64,000 nt of DNA from Nocardia higoensis (GTDB lineage: Bacteria; Actinomycetota; Actinomycetes; Mycobacteriales; Mycobacteriaceae), in NCBI RefSeq assembly GCF_015477835.1, contig NZ_JADLQN010000006.1, positions 186,001 to 250,000 of the forward strand, written 5' to 3'. Within the stretch, counting starts at the first letter, position 1. Each line of letters starts with the position of its first letter. Shown piece by piece: positions 24,943 to 33,184 of this stretch. Both the position numbers and the translations under genes were made by a program. The notes under the pieces are model-generated. The model had not been told where the DNA came from. It saw nothing but the letters and a program-made list of their open reading frames with translations, and made no database searches.

Positions 24943-25476
24943 TCAGCGGCGCAGTGCGGTCAGCATCTCGTCACACCATTCGACGTACGCGCCGCAGGTG
25001 CGGATGCCGCCGCGCAGCACGAGGTACTGGTGCAGGGCGGAACCGGTGAGCTGGTCGGGGGCGGGGAAGTCGCGCTTCTCGATCTCGCGCAGCACCTCGA
25101 CGCGGTGGGCGTGGAAATCGCGGTGCCGGACGATCTCGGTGCACACGGCCTCCGAACCGTCGAAGCTCGCGCCGCGGATCTTCACCCCGAGGTCGCTGCG
25201 CGGGATCTCGATGTCGAGGGGCTCGGCGATCCAGCGGGCGAGTTCGGCGTTGCCCGCCTCGGTGACCGAGTAGACCTTCTTGTCGGGTTTGCCCTCCTGG
25301 GCCACCGATACGCAGTCGACCCAGGCCGCCTCGACCATGCGCTTGAGCACCCGGTAGATCTGCTGGTGGGTGGCGGTCCAGAAGAAGCCGATGGACTTGT
25401 CGAAGCGGCGCGCCAGTTCGTAGCCGGAACCGGAGCGCTCGCTCAGCGATACCAGCAGGGCGTGCTCGAGTGCCAT
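24943..25476 (-). CDS. PadR family transcriptional regulator
   Basis: Winged-helix regulator, 177 residues. The N-terminal domain MALEHALLVSLSERSGSGYELARRFDKSIGFFWTATHQQIYRVLKRMVEAAWV is typical PadR, with KKVYSVTEAGNAELARWI forming the wing; a C-terminal helical dimerisation domain follows (PadR/Vir type). ATG 25476 starts exactly at the conserved MALEHALL. It leads a two-gene operon with fadH and is divergent from an MFS gene; an 18-bp palindrome between them is the likely operator. The ligand may be a fatty acyl or aromatic compound, by analogy only. Confidence 0.9.
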   Translation of the reverse strand: MALEHALLVSLSERSGSGYELARRFDKSIGFFWTATHQQIYRVLKRMVEAAWVDCVSVAQEGKPDKKVYSVTEAGNAELARWIAEPLDIEIPRSDLGVKIRGASFDGSEAVCTEIVRHRDFHAHRVEVLREIEKRDFPAPDQLTGSALHQYLVLRGGIRTCGAYVEWCDEMLTALRR

Positions 25477-25505
25477 GCGGCCAGCGTAGGCGTGACCGAG
25501 CGGGA

Positions 25506-25523
25506 TATGCAACGGGGTGCATA
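25506..25523. promoter_or_regulatory. PadR-type operator
   Basis: TATGCA-ACGGGG-TGCATA is a perfect 6+6 inverted repeat. The ATGCA/TGCAT halves resemble the ATGT-N8-ACAT class of PadR sites. It lies between divergent padR and MFS genes. Confidence 0.6.
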
Positions 25524-25571
25524 CCATCGGGAAACCCTGCCACGCGGACTCCCGGCCGTTAGCCTGTGCGC

Positions 25572-26930
25572 ATGACGGACGCGCGAGAGTCGATCGGGCA
25601 AGCCGCCGGGCGGGGGAAGGTCGTGGCCTGGGGGTTGTGGGACTGGGGCTCGGCGTCGTTCAACGCGGTGATCGTCGCCTTCGTGTTCACCGTCTACCTG
25701 ACCGACAAGGTCGGCGACGACCTGCCCGGCGACATCGCGGCCAGCACCTGGCTCGGCTGGTCGCTGGGGCTGGCGGGCCTGGTCGTCGCGCTGACCGCGC
25801 CGGTCAGCGGCCAGTGGTTCGACGCCGCCGCCCGGCGCAAGCGGGCGCTCGGCGTGCTGACGCTGGTGGTCATCGCGGCCATGCTGGCCATGTTCTTCGT
25901 GCACGACGACTACCGCGACCTGTGGCTGGGTCTGGCGCTGCTGGCGATCGGCTCGGCGGCTTTCGAACTCGCCAATGTGCCTTACAGCGCCATGCTGCGG
26001 CAGGTGTCCACCCCGCACACGGTGGGGCGGGTGTCCGGATTCGGCTGGGCGATGGGCTATTTCGGCGGCATCTTCCTGCTGCTGATCTGCTACTTCGGAT
26101 TCATCGCGGGCGAGGGCGACAATCGCGGTCTGCTCGGCGTACCCACCGACGACGGGCTCAACATCCGGCTGGTGGTGCTGGTGTCGGCGGTCTGGTTCGC
26201 CGTGTTCGCGCTGCCGGTGATGTTCGCGATCCCGGAGATACCGCGTACCGGCGCGGCCGCGACAGCGGATCCCGGCGCGGACCGGGCCGGATTCTTCGGG
26301 GCCTACCGGGTGTTGTGGCGCGACCTGCGCGACCTCTGGCGCACCGACCGTCGCACGGTGTGGTTCCTACTGGCCAGCGCGGTGTTCCGGGACGGACTGG
26401 CCGGAGTGTTCACCTTCGGCGCGGTGCTGGCGGTGAAGGTGTACGAGATCGACGACTCCGATGTGCTGCTGTTCGGCATCGCCGCCAACGTGGTGGCCGC
26501 GCTGGGCGCGGTGGCGGCCGGGCGCTTCGACGACCGGGTCGGGCCCAAGGTGGTCATCGTGGTGTCGCTGGTGAGCATGCTGGTCTGCGGCCTCGCCCTG
26601 CTCGTGGTGTCGGGACCGGCGATGTTCTGGGTGTTCGGCCTGCTGCTGACGGTATTCGTCGGCCCGGCACAGGCGTCGGCGCGCTCGTTCCTGATCCGGC
26701 TGGCCCCGCCGGGGCGGGAGGGGCAGATGTTCGGCCTGTACACCACGACCGGCCGCGCGGCGTCGTTTCTCGCGCCGACGCTGTTCGGGTTCTCGGTATG
26801 GATCTTCGGGGCGGATCGGGCCGGGATCGTCGGCCTGCTCGTCGTGCTCGGCGCGGGCCTGCTGGTGCTGCTCCCGGTGCGCGGCCCCGAACCGGTGCGG
26901 GAAGTCGTCGTGACGGAGCGTGTCTCGTGA
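25572..26930 (+). CDS. MFS transporter, UMF1/Atg22-like
   Basis: A 452-residue, 12-segment membrane protein. Its start GLWDWGSASFNAVIVAFVFTVYLTDKVGDD is characteristic of the UMF1/Atg22 branch of the major facilitator superfamily; SGQWFDAAARRKRALG is the loop 2-3 motif, and GRVSGFGWAMGYFGGIFLLLI lies in segment 5. Substrate unknown; some family members export amino acids. ATG 25572 lies 6 nt after TAGCCT, so the transcript is probably leaderless. The PadR palindrome upstream suggests shared control with padR-fadH. It may correspond to Rv2508c, a membrane protein next to cmrA in M. tuberculosis. Confidence 0.85.
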   Translation: MTDARESIGQAAGRGKVVAWGLWDWGSASFNAVIVAFVFTVYLTDKVGDDLPGDIAASTWLGWSLGLAGLVVALTAPVSGQWFDAAARRKRALGVLTLVVIAAMLAMFFVHDDYRDLWLGLALLAIGSAAFELANVPYSAMLRQVSTPHTVGRVSGFGWAMGYFGGIFLLLICYFGFIAGEGDNRGLLGVPTDDGLNIRLVVLVSAVWFAVFALPVMFAIPEIPRTGAAATADPGADRAGFFGAYRVLWRDLRDLWRTDRRTVWFLLASAVFRDGLAGVFTFGAVLAVKVYEIDDSDVLLFGIAANVVAALGAVAAGRFDDRVGPKVVIVVSLVSMLVCGLALLVVSGPAMFWVFGLLLTVFVGPAQASARSFLIRLAPPGREGQMFGLYTTTGRAASFLAPTLFGFSVWIFGADRAGIVGLLVVLGAGLLVLLPVRGPEPVREVVVTERVS

Positions 26931-26945
26931 AGACCGGGGCCGCGA

Positions 26946-27569
26946 TCAGCGATGCCCGGGGGGCCACCAGTTGTCCATGCCGAGCGCGATCAGCCGGATC
27001 TTCTGCACAGTCGCTTCCCTGATCGCGAGCCGCTCGCGCGGGGTCTGCGCCGCCACGTCCGCGGCGACGCCGTCGGCCACGGTGCCGACGATCAGCTCGG
27101 CCGCGATCTCCAGGTCGCGGGGGCTCCAGTTGTCGAGGGCGGGCAGGCGGGACATGTCGGTGACCAGTTCGCGCACGATCATCTGCAGTTCGTGGGCGAT
27201 GTTCCTGCGCAGCGCCGCCGAGCCGCCATGGCGTTCGCGGGTGAGGAAGCCGAACAGCGCGTGCTTGGCCTCGGCCTGATCGAAGACGAAGCGCACGGTG
27301 TCGGCCAAGCCGGTGTCGGTGCGCCTGCGCACCTGACGCAATGCCAGTCGAAGTGCCGTGACGCCCTCGTCCACCAGGGCCGCGGCGAGGTCGTCGAGCG
27401 AGGCGAAGTGCCGGTAGAAGGCGGTGGGCACGATGCCGGCCGAGCGGGCGATCTCCCGCAGGCTCAGTGCCGCGAAGCCGCGCTCGGCGGCCAGCGCGAG
27501 AGTGCCGTCCAGGATCGCGGCGCGCGTGCGCTCCTTGCGCTCGGTTCGGGTTGCTGCTTGCTCGGTCAT
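26946..27569 (-). CDS. FabR/DesT-like TetR regulator of unsaturated fatty acid synthesis
   Basis: A 207-residue TetR protein close to E. coli FabR and Pseudomonas DesT: LSLREIARSAGIVPTAFYRHFASLDDLAAALVDEG is nearly the FabR recognition region, and RERHGGSAALRRNIAHELQMIVREL matches the FabR ligand domain. Those proteins sense the saturated/unsaturated acyl-CoA balance. Here it is divergent from a reductase-desaturase operon, the same layout as desT-desCB, and a DesT-like operator lies between. ATG 27569 is 7 nt after TATGCT on the minus strand (leaderless); ATGs at 27581 and 27596 are alternatives. Confidence 0.88.
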   Translation of the reverse strand: MTEQAATRTERKERTRAAILDGTLALAAERGFAALSLREIARSAGIVPTAFYRHFASLDDLAAALVDEGVTALRLALRQVRRRTDTGLADTVRFVFDQAEAKHALFGFLTRERHGGSAALRRNIAHELQMIVRELVTDMSRLPALDNWSPRDLEIAAELIVGTVADGVAADVAAQTPRERLAIREATVQKIRLIALGMDNWWPPGHR

Positions 27570-27639
27570 CACGGTGAGCATACGTCCGTTCACCATGCTT
27601 TCGGAGCTTTGCTGTTACTCGCGTCACAGCTTCTGCCGG

Positions 27640-27693
27640 TTGACACCGGTACCAGTCGTTCGGTCACACTGGAGAAGTGTACAAGCGTGCACT
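27640..27693 (+). promoter_or_regulatory. Desaturase operon promoter and DesT-like operator
   Basis: TTGACA at 27640-27645 is a consensus -35. The 18-bp palindrome AGTGTACAAGCGTGCACT (27676-27693; halves AGTGtAC and GTgCACT) lies near the expected transcription start. Its complement AGTGCACGCTTGTACACT differs little from the Pseudomonas DesT site as I remember it (AGTGAACGCTTG...). Confidence 0.7.
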
Positions 27694-27782
27694 GAAACCG
27701 TGAACAGCTACATCCGATCGCCCGTGACGCCGACTCTTCCCGGCGACAAGCACGGACCGTGACGACAAGTACGGAGAACGCA

Positions 27783-28841
27783 ATGGTGGATCTCATCGAC
27801 CTGGTGCAGACCCTGACCACACCGCATCCGGTGGACCGATACCTGGAACTCGTCCGTCCCACCCTCACCGTGCGGCAGTTGCGTGCCGAGATCATCGAGG
27901 TGAACCGCTCGGTGCCGGGCTCGGTGACGCTGACCCTGCGCACGCCACGGCGCTGGCGCGGTCACGCGGCGGGCCAGTATGTGCGCATCGGCGTGGTGAT
28001 CGACGGTGTGCGCCACACCCGGTGCTACTCGCCGATCGACGCGGAGAATGCCACCGGACGCACGCTGCGGCTCACCGTCAAGGCTCACCCCGGTGGTCTG
28101 GTCTCCCAGCATCTGCACGCCCACGCGCGACCGGGCGACGTCGTGGATCTCTCGCAGGCCGAGGGCGTATTCCGGATGCCGGACCGTCGGCCCGACCGGG
28201 TGCTGTTGATCAGCGGCGGCAGCGGGATCACTCCGGTGCTGTCGATGCTGCGCACGCTCGTCGAGCAGCGGCACCGGGGCGAGATCACCTTCCTGCACTA
28301 CGCGCGTTCGCCCGAAGAGGTGCCGTATCGGTCCGAACTGGAGGTGCTCGCGCGCCGGCATCCGCGCCTGCGGGTGGACATGCGCTACCCCGAGCGTGGC
28401 GACGCGCATTTCGGGTACGACGAACTCGAGCGGGTCGCGCCGTGGTTCGCCGACGCGCAGACCTACATGTGCGGCCCGCCCGCGCTGATGGCGGCGGTGC
28501 GCACGGTGTACGAGGCCGAATGCCTCGGCGATCGGCTGCACAGTGAGGAGTTCACCCTCGTCACCGCACCGGTCGACCCCGCGCAGGCGCACGGCACCGT
28601 GCGGTTCACCGCCAGCGGCGTGAGCGCCCCCAACTCCGGGGCGGCGCTGCTCGCGCAGGCCGAATCCGCCGGGCTCACACCGGACTACGGCTGTCGGATG
28701 GGTATCTGCTTCTCCTGCACGGCGGTTCGCCGCACCGGGAGCACCCGCGATCTGCGCACCGGCGAGACCGGGTCCGACCCCGACCAGCCGATCCAGCTGT
28801 GCGTGAGCGCGCCGGTCGGCGACGTCGACATCGACATCTGA
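27783..28841 (+). CDS. Ferredoxin-NADP reductase-type electron donor for the desaturase
   Basis: Passes electrons from NADPH to the adjacent acyl desaturase. The 352-residue protein has a FAD domain (GQYVRIGVVIDGVRHTRCYSPI, with RCYSP binding flavin), an NAD(P) domain (LLISGGSGITPVLSML; MCGPPALM) and a C-terminal plant-type [2Fe-2S] domain with CRMGICFSC and a later Cys (QLCVSAP). This matches Rv3230c, the partner of DesA3. ATG 27783 has GGAG 6 nt upstream; a GTG eight codons earlier is weaker. First gene of the operon under the DesT-like operator. Confidence 0.92.
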   Translation: MVDLIDLVQTLTTPHPVDRYLELVRPTLTVRQLRAEIIEVNRSVPGSVTLTLRTPRRWRGHAAGQYVRIGVVIDGVRHTRCYSPIDAENATGRTLRLTVKAHPGGLVSQHLHAHARPGDVVDLSQAEGVFRMPDRRPDRVLLISGGSGITPVLSMLRTLVEQRHRGEITFLHYARSPEEVPYRSELEVLARRHPRLRVDMRYPERGDAHFGYDELERVAPWFADAQTYMCGPPALMAAVRTVYEAECLGDRLHSEEFTLVTAPVDPAQAHGTVRFTASGVSAPNSGAALLAQAESAGLTPDYGCRMGICFSCTAVRRTGSTRDLRTGETGSDPDQPIQLCVSAPVGDVDIDI

Positions 28842-28925
28842 ACCCGATGTCCGACGCCCGGACCGCCCGGACATCGGACATCCGAGAAGGCACGACATCC
28901 GAGAACATCGACTTCAGGGGATGAC

Positions 28926-30077
28926 ATGACGATTCTGACCGAGACCGAGAACGGCCCGCTGGTCCTGAGCCCCGAGCAGGTGCAGCAGCTCGGCGAGGAA
29001 CTGGAGGAACTGCGCCGGCGCATCGTCGCCGACCTCGGCGAGCGTGACCGCGAGTACATCTACTCGATCATCAAGGCACAGCGCGGTTTCGAGCTCGCCG
29101 GGCGCGGCCTGATGTACCTGGGCTTTCTGCCTCCGGTGTGGCTGGCCGCCGTCGCGGCGCTGAGCGTGTCCAAGATCTTGGACAACATGGAGATCGGGCA
29201 CAACGTGATGCACGGTCAGTACGACTGGATGCGCGAACCCGATCTGAACTCGCGTGAGTTCGAATGGGACACCGTGTGCCCGGCCGATCAGTGGAAGCAC
29301 TCGCACAACTACCTGCACCACACCTTCACCAACATCCACGGCAAGGACCGCGACATCGGCTACGGCATCCTGCGGATGGATCAGGGGCAGGAGTGGAATC
29401 CCTACTACCTCGGCAATCCGATCTACGCCTTCGCGCTGATGATGCTGTTCGAGTGGGGCGTCATGCTGCACGACGCCGAGGCCGACAACATCGTCAAGGG
29501 TAAGCGCTCCTGGAAGGATCTGAAGCCGCTGGTCAAGGGCTGGTGGCGGAAGGCGGGCAAGCAGGCGCTCAAGGACTACGTCATCTTCCCGGCGCTGACC
29601 GGACCGCTGGCGATCAGCACGCTGGCGGGCAATGTCACGGCGAACCTGGTGCGCAACGTCTGGGCCTACTCGATCATCTTCTGCGGACACTTCCCCTCCG
29701 GCGTACAGACGTTCACCGAGGAAGAGACGGCCGAGGAGACGAAGGGCGAATGGTACGTCCGGCAGATGCTCGGCTCGGCCAACATCAGCGGTAGCAGGCT
29801 GTTCCACATCATGAGCGGCAACCTCTCGCACCAGATCGAGCACCACCTGTTCCCTGACCTGCCCGCGAACCGGTATCCGGACATCGCGCCGGAGGTACGC
29901 GCGCTGTGTGAGAAGTACGGGCTGCCGTATCAGACCGGCCCGTTGCATACCCAGCTCCTGGATGTCTGGCGCAAGATTTTCGTGCTCGCCCTGCCGCCTC
30001 GCTGGAGCAGATCCGAACAGGCACCCGGTGTTATCGTGGTACGTCAGAAGACGACGACCGAAGTGGGCGCGCGATGA
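28926..30077 (+). CDS. Acyl-CoA delta-9 desaturase (DesA3-like)
   Basis: Membrane di-iron desaturase that makes oleoyl-type chains from stearoyl-CoA. The 383-residue protein has the three histidine boxes: HNVMH (92-96), HSHNYLHH (125-132) and HQIEHH (302-307), with hydrophobic segments around residues 58-85 and 205-235. Organisation and partner match Rv3229c-Rv3230c. ATG 28926 follows AGGGG by 5 nt. The stop overlaps the start of a small downstream gene (ATGA), so the two are translationally coupled. The C-terminal 35 residues after LPPRWSRSEQAPG are poorly conserved-looking. Confidence 0.93.
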   Translation: MTILTETENGPLVLSPEQVQQLGEELEELRRRIVADLGERDREYIYSIIKAQRGFELAGRGLMYLGFLPPVWLAAVAALSVSKILDNMEIGHNVMHGQYDWMREPDLNSREFEWDTVCPADQWKHSHNYLHHTFTNIHGKDRDIGYGILRMDQGQEWNPYYLGNPIYAFALMMLFEWGVMLHDAEADNIVKGKRSWKDLKPLVKGWWRKAGKQALKDYVIFPALTGPLAISTLAGNVTANLVRNVWAYSIIFCGHFPSGVQTFTEEETAEETKGEWYVRQMLGSANISGSRLFHIMSGNLSHQIEHHLFPDLPANRYPDIAPEVRALCEKYGLPYQTGPLHTQLLDVWRKIFVLALPPRWSRSEQAPGVIVVRQKTTTEVGAR

Positions 30078-30412
30078 TCGGAAAATTCGAAGCCAACAAG
30101 GATCTGATCCAGGAATTGACATCCTCGGGAGCGCGGCACGTCGGAAATATCGCGACCATCATCACCGCTACGGTGGCCGACGTGACCCGCGAGATCGGTG
30201 AGTGGGTCACCGACGCCATCGAGATGAACGAGGCGGCGCACGCCGCGCGCCGGGATGCGAAGGAATCGGCGGCAGCCGGCTCGGAGGGAGCCCTCGCCGA
30301 TCCCGGTCCCGTCGGCGCCGACGCATTCGATCTGCTCGATGCCGGGGCGGTCGAGTCCGGGCCCGCCGAGCCAGGTTCGCACGATCAGCACCGCATGGAC
30401 GAGCGGCACTGA
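30074..30412 (+). CDS. Small protein translationally coupled to the desaturase
   Basis: A 112-residue protein not recognised. The first 60 residues are a regular helix-forming sequence (MIGKFEANKDLIQELTSSGARHVGNIATIITATVADVTREIGEWVTDAIEMNEAA), amphipathic with Ile/Val/Ala on one side, as in membrane-surface helices; the rest is acidic, Ala/Gly/Pro-rich and probably disordered. The start ATG overlaps the desaturase stop by 4 nt, implying matched synthesis. A regulatory or stabilising role for the desaturase complex is an inference from coupling alone. Confidence 0.75.
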   Translation: MIGKFEANKDLIQELTSSGARHVGNIATIITATVADVTREIGEWVTDAIEMNEAAHAARRDAKESAAAGSEGALADPGPVGADAFDLLDAGAVESGPAEPGSHDQHRMDERH

Positions 30413-30472
30413 TCCCGTCGGCGTCGAGTACGGCCCCGCAGAGTCGGGCCCCGACGTCGGTTGCCCCCTGCC

Positions 30473-30502
30473 CTGCCGGTCCGTCCCTCAGTGGACCGGC
30501 AG
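30473..30502. terminator. 10-bp hairpin ending the desaturase operon
   Basis: CTGCCGGTCC (30473-30482) pairs with GGACCGGCAG (30493-30502). It overlaps the 3' end of the convergent DUF4254 gene, so it is bidirectional. Confidence 0.65.
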
Positions 30503-31018
30503 GCGCCTGCGATTCTGGACCACCTCGGTGACCAGATCCTGGGAGCCGTCGGCGAGCTCGGCCAGCCGGGTCCATTGCAGGTGGGCGTCGGTGCGCGACA
30601 ACGGCTCCCGTCGCTGTCTCGGCAGGTCCGAACCGATGCAGGCCTGGGCGGCCACCCACTTCGCGGCCATCCGGTCGATGACCGCGCCGAGGGTCTCGGT
30701 GTGCAGCGACGCGCCGTGCCGATGCACCACATGGGTGGCGACCCAGGCGTTGATCCGGTCCACCAGCGTGGCGCGCTCGCGGTCGATGTCCTCGACGACG
30801 GCGGCGGAGACGATCGCCGCCGACACCGCGGCACCGTCGCAGTCGCGCGCCAGGGCCAGGGCGCGCTGCCTGCGTTCGTGGCAATCGGCCAGCGCGCGGG
30901 CGGTCGCCAGGACAGGGTGGGCTCGCGCGGGCAGGTCCGCGGTCTCGCGCAGTGCCTGTAGCAGCGCCGAACGCGGTGGCAGCGCACCTGTTTCGGTCCA
31001 TCCCGCATGGGTCGGCAT
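30488..31018 (-). CDS. DUF4254-type hypothetical protein
   Basis: A 176-residue soluble, mostly helical protein. The central region ADCHERRQRALALARDCDGAAVSAAIVSAAVVEDIDRERATLVDRINAWVATHVVHRHGASLHTETLGAVIDRMAAKW resembles the DUF4254 family, which carries the R-x3-LVDRI-x2-WV and LHTET-G patterns; family function is unknown. Three tandem features (DCHERR, CDGAAVSAA, LHTET) could be active-site residues, but I cannot show that. ATG 31018 gives MPTHAGWTETGALPPR. Monocistronic between a convergent operon and a divergent small gene. Confidence 0.7.
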   Translation of the reverse strand: MPTHAGWTETGALPPRSALLQALRETADLPARAHPVLATARALADCHERRQRALALARDCDGAAVSAAIVSAAVVEDIDRERATLVDRINAWVATHVVHRHGASLHTETLGAVIDRMAAKWVAAQACIGSDLPRQRREPLSRTDAHLQWTRLAELADGSQDLVTEVVQNRRRLPVH

Positions 31019-31274
31019 TCAGTTGCCCCCTGTGTCGACGGTTTTCGTGTGAAGTGCCCGGAATCGGTTCCCTCAGAAAAGCGTGACCCGCCACCCCCGT
31101 GCAACGGTTCTGCGCACAATTCGCCGATGTGCGGGCCAATTGTTATCGAGTGCGACGCGGACTTCACCCCGAATACACGCTCACGGAGCCGAGTTCGGGC
31201 GCGGGCATTCTCGCGGCTACCTGTTCGGCGCAGTAGCCTTCGCGCCGCTCTCCGATCGGCTAACCTCGATATTC

Positions 31275-31595
31275 GTGTCCGCCTATGTGTCCTCGCCGGA
31301 GCTGACGTTCGGCTTTCTGTTCGCGCTGGAAGACCCCGAGCGAATCGCCGAGGTCGTGCGCAATCTCATCGTTCGCAAAACCGTGTCGGTGTTCCGTCTG
31401 GCGCGGCTGTCCGACGACGGCGGGCCGCCGGAACGCTACGTGGTGAACTGGGCGACCATCCCGCAGATCAACATCACCACCGCTGCTCCGGAGGCCGACG
31501 AACTGCGGGCGAGGGGCACGATGCTGGTGAACGCCTTCCTCGGTGAGGACGGTGAGGTGAGCCTGTACTCAGCGCACGGCGAGTCCTCCGCCTGA
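31275..31595 (+). CDS. Hypothetical protein, 106 residues
   Basis: Not recognised. The sequence VSSPELTFGFLFALEDPERIAEVVRNLIVRKTVSVFRLARLSDDGGPPERYVVNWATIPQINITTAAPEADELRARGTMLVNAFLGEDGEVSLY looks like one compact alpha/beta domain without signal peptide, membrane segment or Cys. GTG 31275 is 8 nt after TAACCT, so a leaderless message is plausible; the frame runs open further upstream but without a better start. The preceding 31019-31274 holds nothing else I can identify. Confidence 0.6.
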   Translation: MSAYVSSPELTFGFLFALEDPERIAEVVRNLIVRKTVSVFRLARLSDDGGPPERYVVNWATIPQINITTAAPEADELRARGTMLVNAFLGEDGEVSLYSAHGESSA

Positions 31596-31793
31596 CCCGG
31601 GCGGCACCTCCGCGGCGACAGGTGGCGGCGGTATCGAGTACAGCCGTGCACCGGCCCGCGCTTGTGAGGTACCGAACTCGGCGGCGGGGTGGGGAGATTT
31701 CCGCGAAAGCCCAGCGCGCGATCACGCGCAGTGTTAGAAACGCAGGCGCTTCACAAGCGCGGAGGGCTCGCGCGGGGGCAGGAAGGATCCTCG

Positions 31794-33050
31794 ATGTCTG
31801 TCGCCGAGACCAACGTGTTCGAAGAACTGGAATCCAATGTCCGCGGCTACTGCCGGTCGTGGCCCACGATCTTCGACACCGCGAGCGGATCTGTGCTGCG
31901 CGACGAGCGTGGCCGCGAGTATCTGGACTTCTTCGCCGGGGCGGGTGCGCTGAACTACGGGCACAACAACCCGGTGCTCAAGCGGGCGCTGATCGACTAC
32001 ATCGCCCGGGACGGCCTCACTCACGGTCTGGACATGTCGACGGTGGCCAAGGGTGCGCTGCTCGAGGCGCTGCGCGAGCTGGTCCTGCGGCCGCGCGGGC
32101 TGGACTACAAGGTGCAGTTCCCCGGCCCGACCGGCGCGAACGCGGTGGAGGCCGCACTCAAGCTCGCCCGCAAGGTGACCGGCCGCCAGACGGTGCTCAA
32201 CTTCACCAACGCGTTCCATGGCATGACCCTCGGCGCGCTGTCGGTCACCGGCAACGCGGCCAAGCGCGCGGGCGCCGGGGTTCCGCTGCCGCATGCCACG
32301 CCGATGCCCTACGACGGCTTCCTCGGCGAGGGTGACGGTCTGGGCTGGATGTGCCGGATGCTCGACGATTCGTCCTCCGGGTTGGACAAACCCGCGGCGG
32401 TGATCGTGGAGACCGTGCAGGGCGAGGGCGGAGTCAATGTCGCCGGGGTCGAGTGGCTGCGCACGCTGGCGCAGCTGTGCCGTAGCCGCGGCATCCTGTT
32501 GATCGTCGACGACGTGCAGATGGGGTGTGGCCGGACCGGGCCGTTCTTCTCCTTCGAGGTCGCGGGCATCACCCCCGATATCGTGACACTGTCGAAGTCG
32601 ATCGGCGGATACGGCCTGCCGATGGCACTGGTGCTGATGCGTCCGGAACTAGACCAGTGGGCTCCCGGCGAGCACAACGGCACCTTCCGGGGCAACAATC
32701 CGGCCTTCGTCACCGCCCGGGTCGCGCTCGAGCACTATTGGTCCGACGACGCGCTGGAGCGGGCCACGGCGGTCAAGGCCGACGTGATGTGGACCGGGCT
32801 GGAGCGCATCGCTCGGGCGGGAGACGGCATCTCGGTGCGCGGCCGTGGGCTGGTGCAGGGTCTGGTGTTCGCCGATTCCTCGCGGGCGGCCAAGGTCTGC
32901 CGCGCCGCCTTCGACCGCGGGTTGCTGGTGGAGACCTCGGGATCGGTGGACGAGGTGGTCAAGCTGATCCCGCCGTTGACCATCGGCGACGACGAACTGG
33001 CGCGCGGCTTGGACGTGCTGGCCGATTCGGTCGCCGCGGTGTGCGACTGA
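31794..33050 (+). CDS. ectB: Diaminobutyrate-2-oxoglutarate transaminase (EctB family)
   Basis: PLP enzyme converting aspartate semialdehyde and glutamate to L-2,4-diaminobutyrate, the first step of ectoine synthesis. The 418-residue protein matches EctB along its length: DFFAGAGALNYGHNNP, GLDYKVQFPGPTGANAVEAALKLAR, VIVETVQGEGGVNVAG, LIVDDVQMGCGRTGPFFSFE, TLSKSIGGYGLP with PLP-binding Lys268, and GEHNGTFRGNNPAF. ATG 31794 follows AGGAAGGA. Neither ectA, ectC nor ectD is nearby, so it may instead supply diaminobutyrate for another product, or the partners lie elsewhere. Confidence 0.9.
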   Translation: MSVAETNVFEELESNVRGYCRSWPTIFDTASGSVLRDERGREYLDFFAGAGALNYGHNNPVLKRALIDYIARDGLTHGLDMSTVAKGALLEALRELVLRPRGLDYKVQFPGPTGANAVEAALKLARKVTGRQTVLNFTNAFHGMTLGALSVTGNAAKRAGAGVPLPHATPMPYDGFLGEGDGLGWMCRMLDDSSSGLDKPAAVIVETVQGEGGVNVAGVEWLRTLAQLCRSRGILLIVDDVQMGCGRTGPFFSFEVAGITPDIVTLSKSIGGYGLPMALVLMRPELDQWAPGEHNGTFRGNNPAFVTARVALEHYWSDDALERATAVKADVMWTGLERIARAGDGISVRGRGLVQGLVFADSSRAAKVCRAAFDRGLLVETSGSVDEVVKLIPPLTIGDDELARGLDVLADSVAAVCD

Positions 33051-33184
33051 GTCGCTGGAGAAGATGCGCTGGATGTTCCAGGCGCAGACCGTCGAGCCTG
33101 AGCAGGCTCCCGGCGGCCGGTGCGGGGCGCGAGGACCGGTGGGTTGTCGCGCCGCCCGTCGCCGGGCACTCGTAGGGTGGGCCG

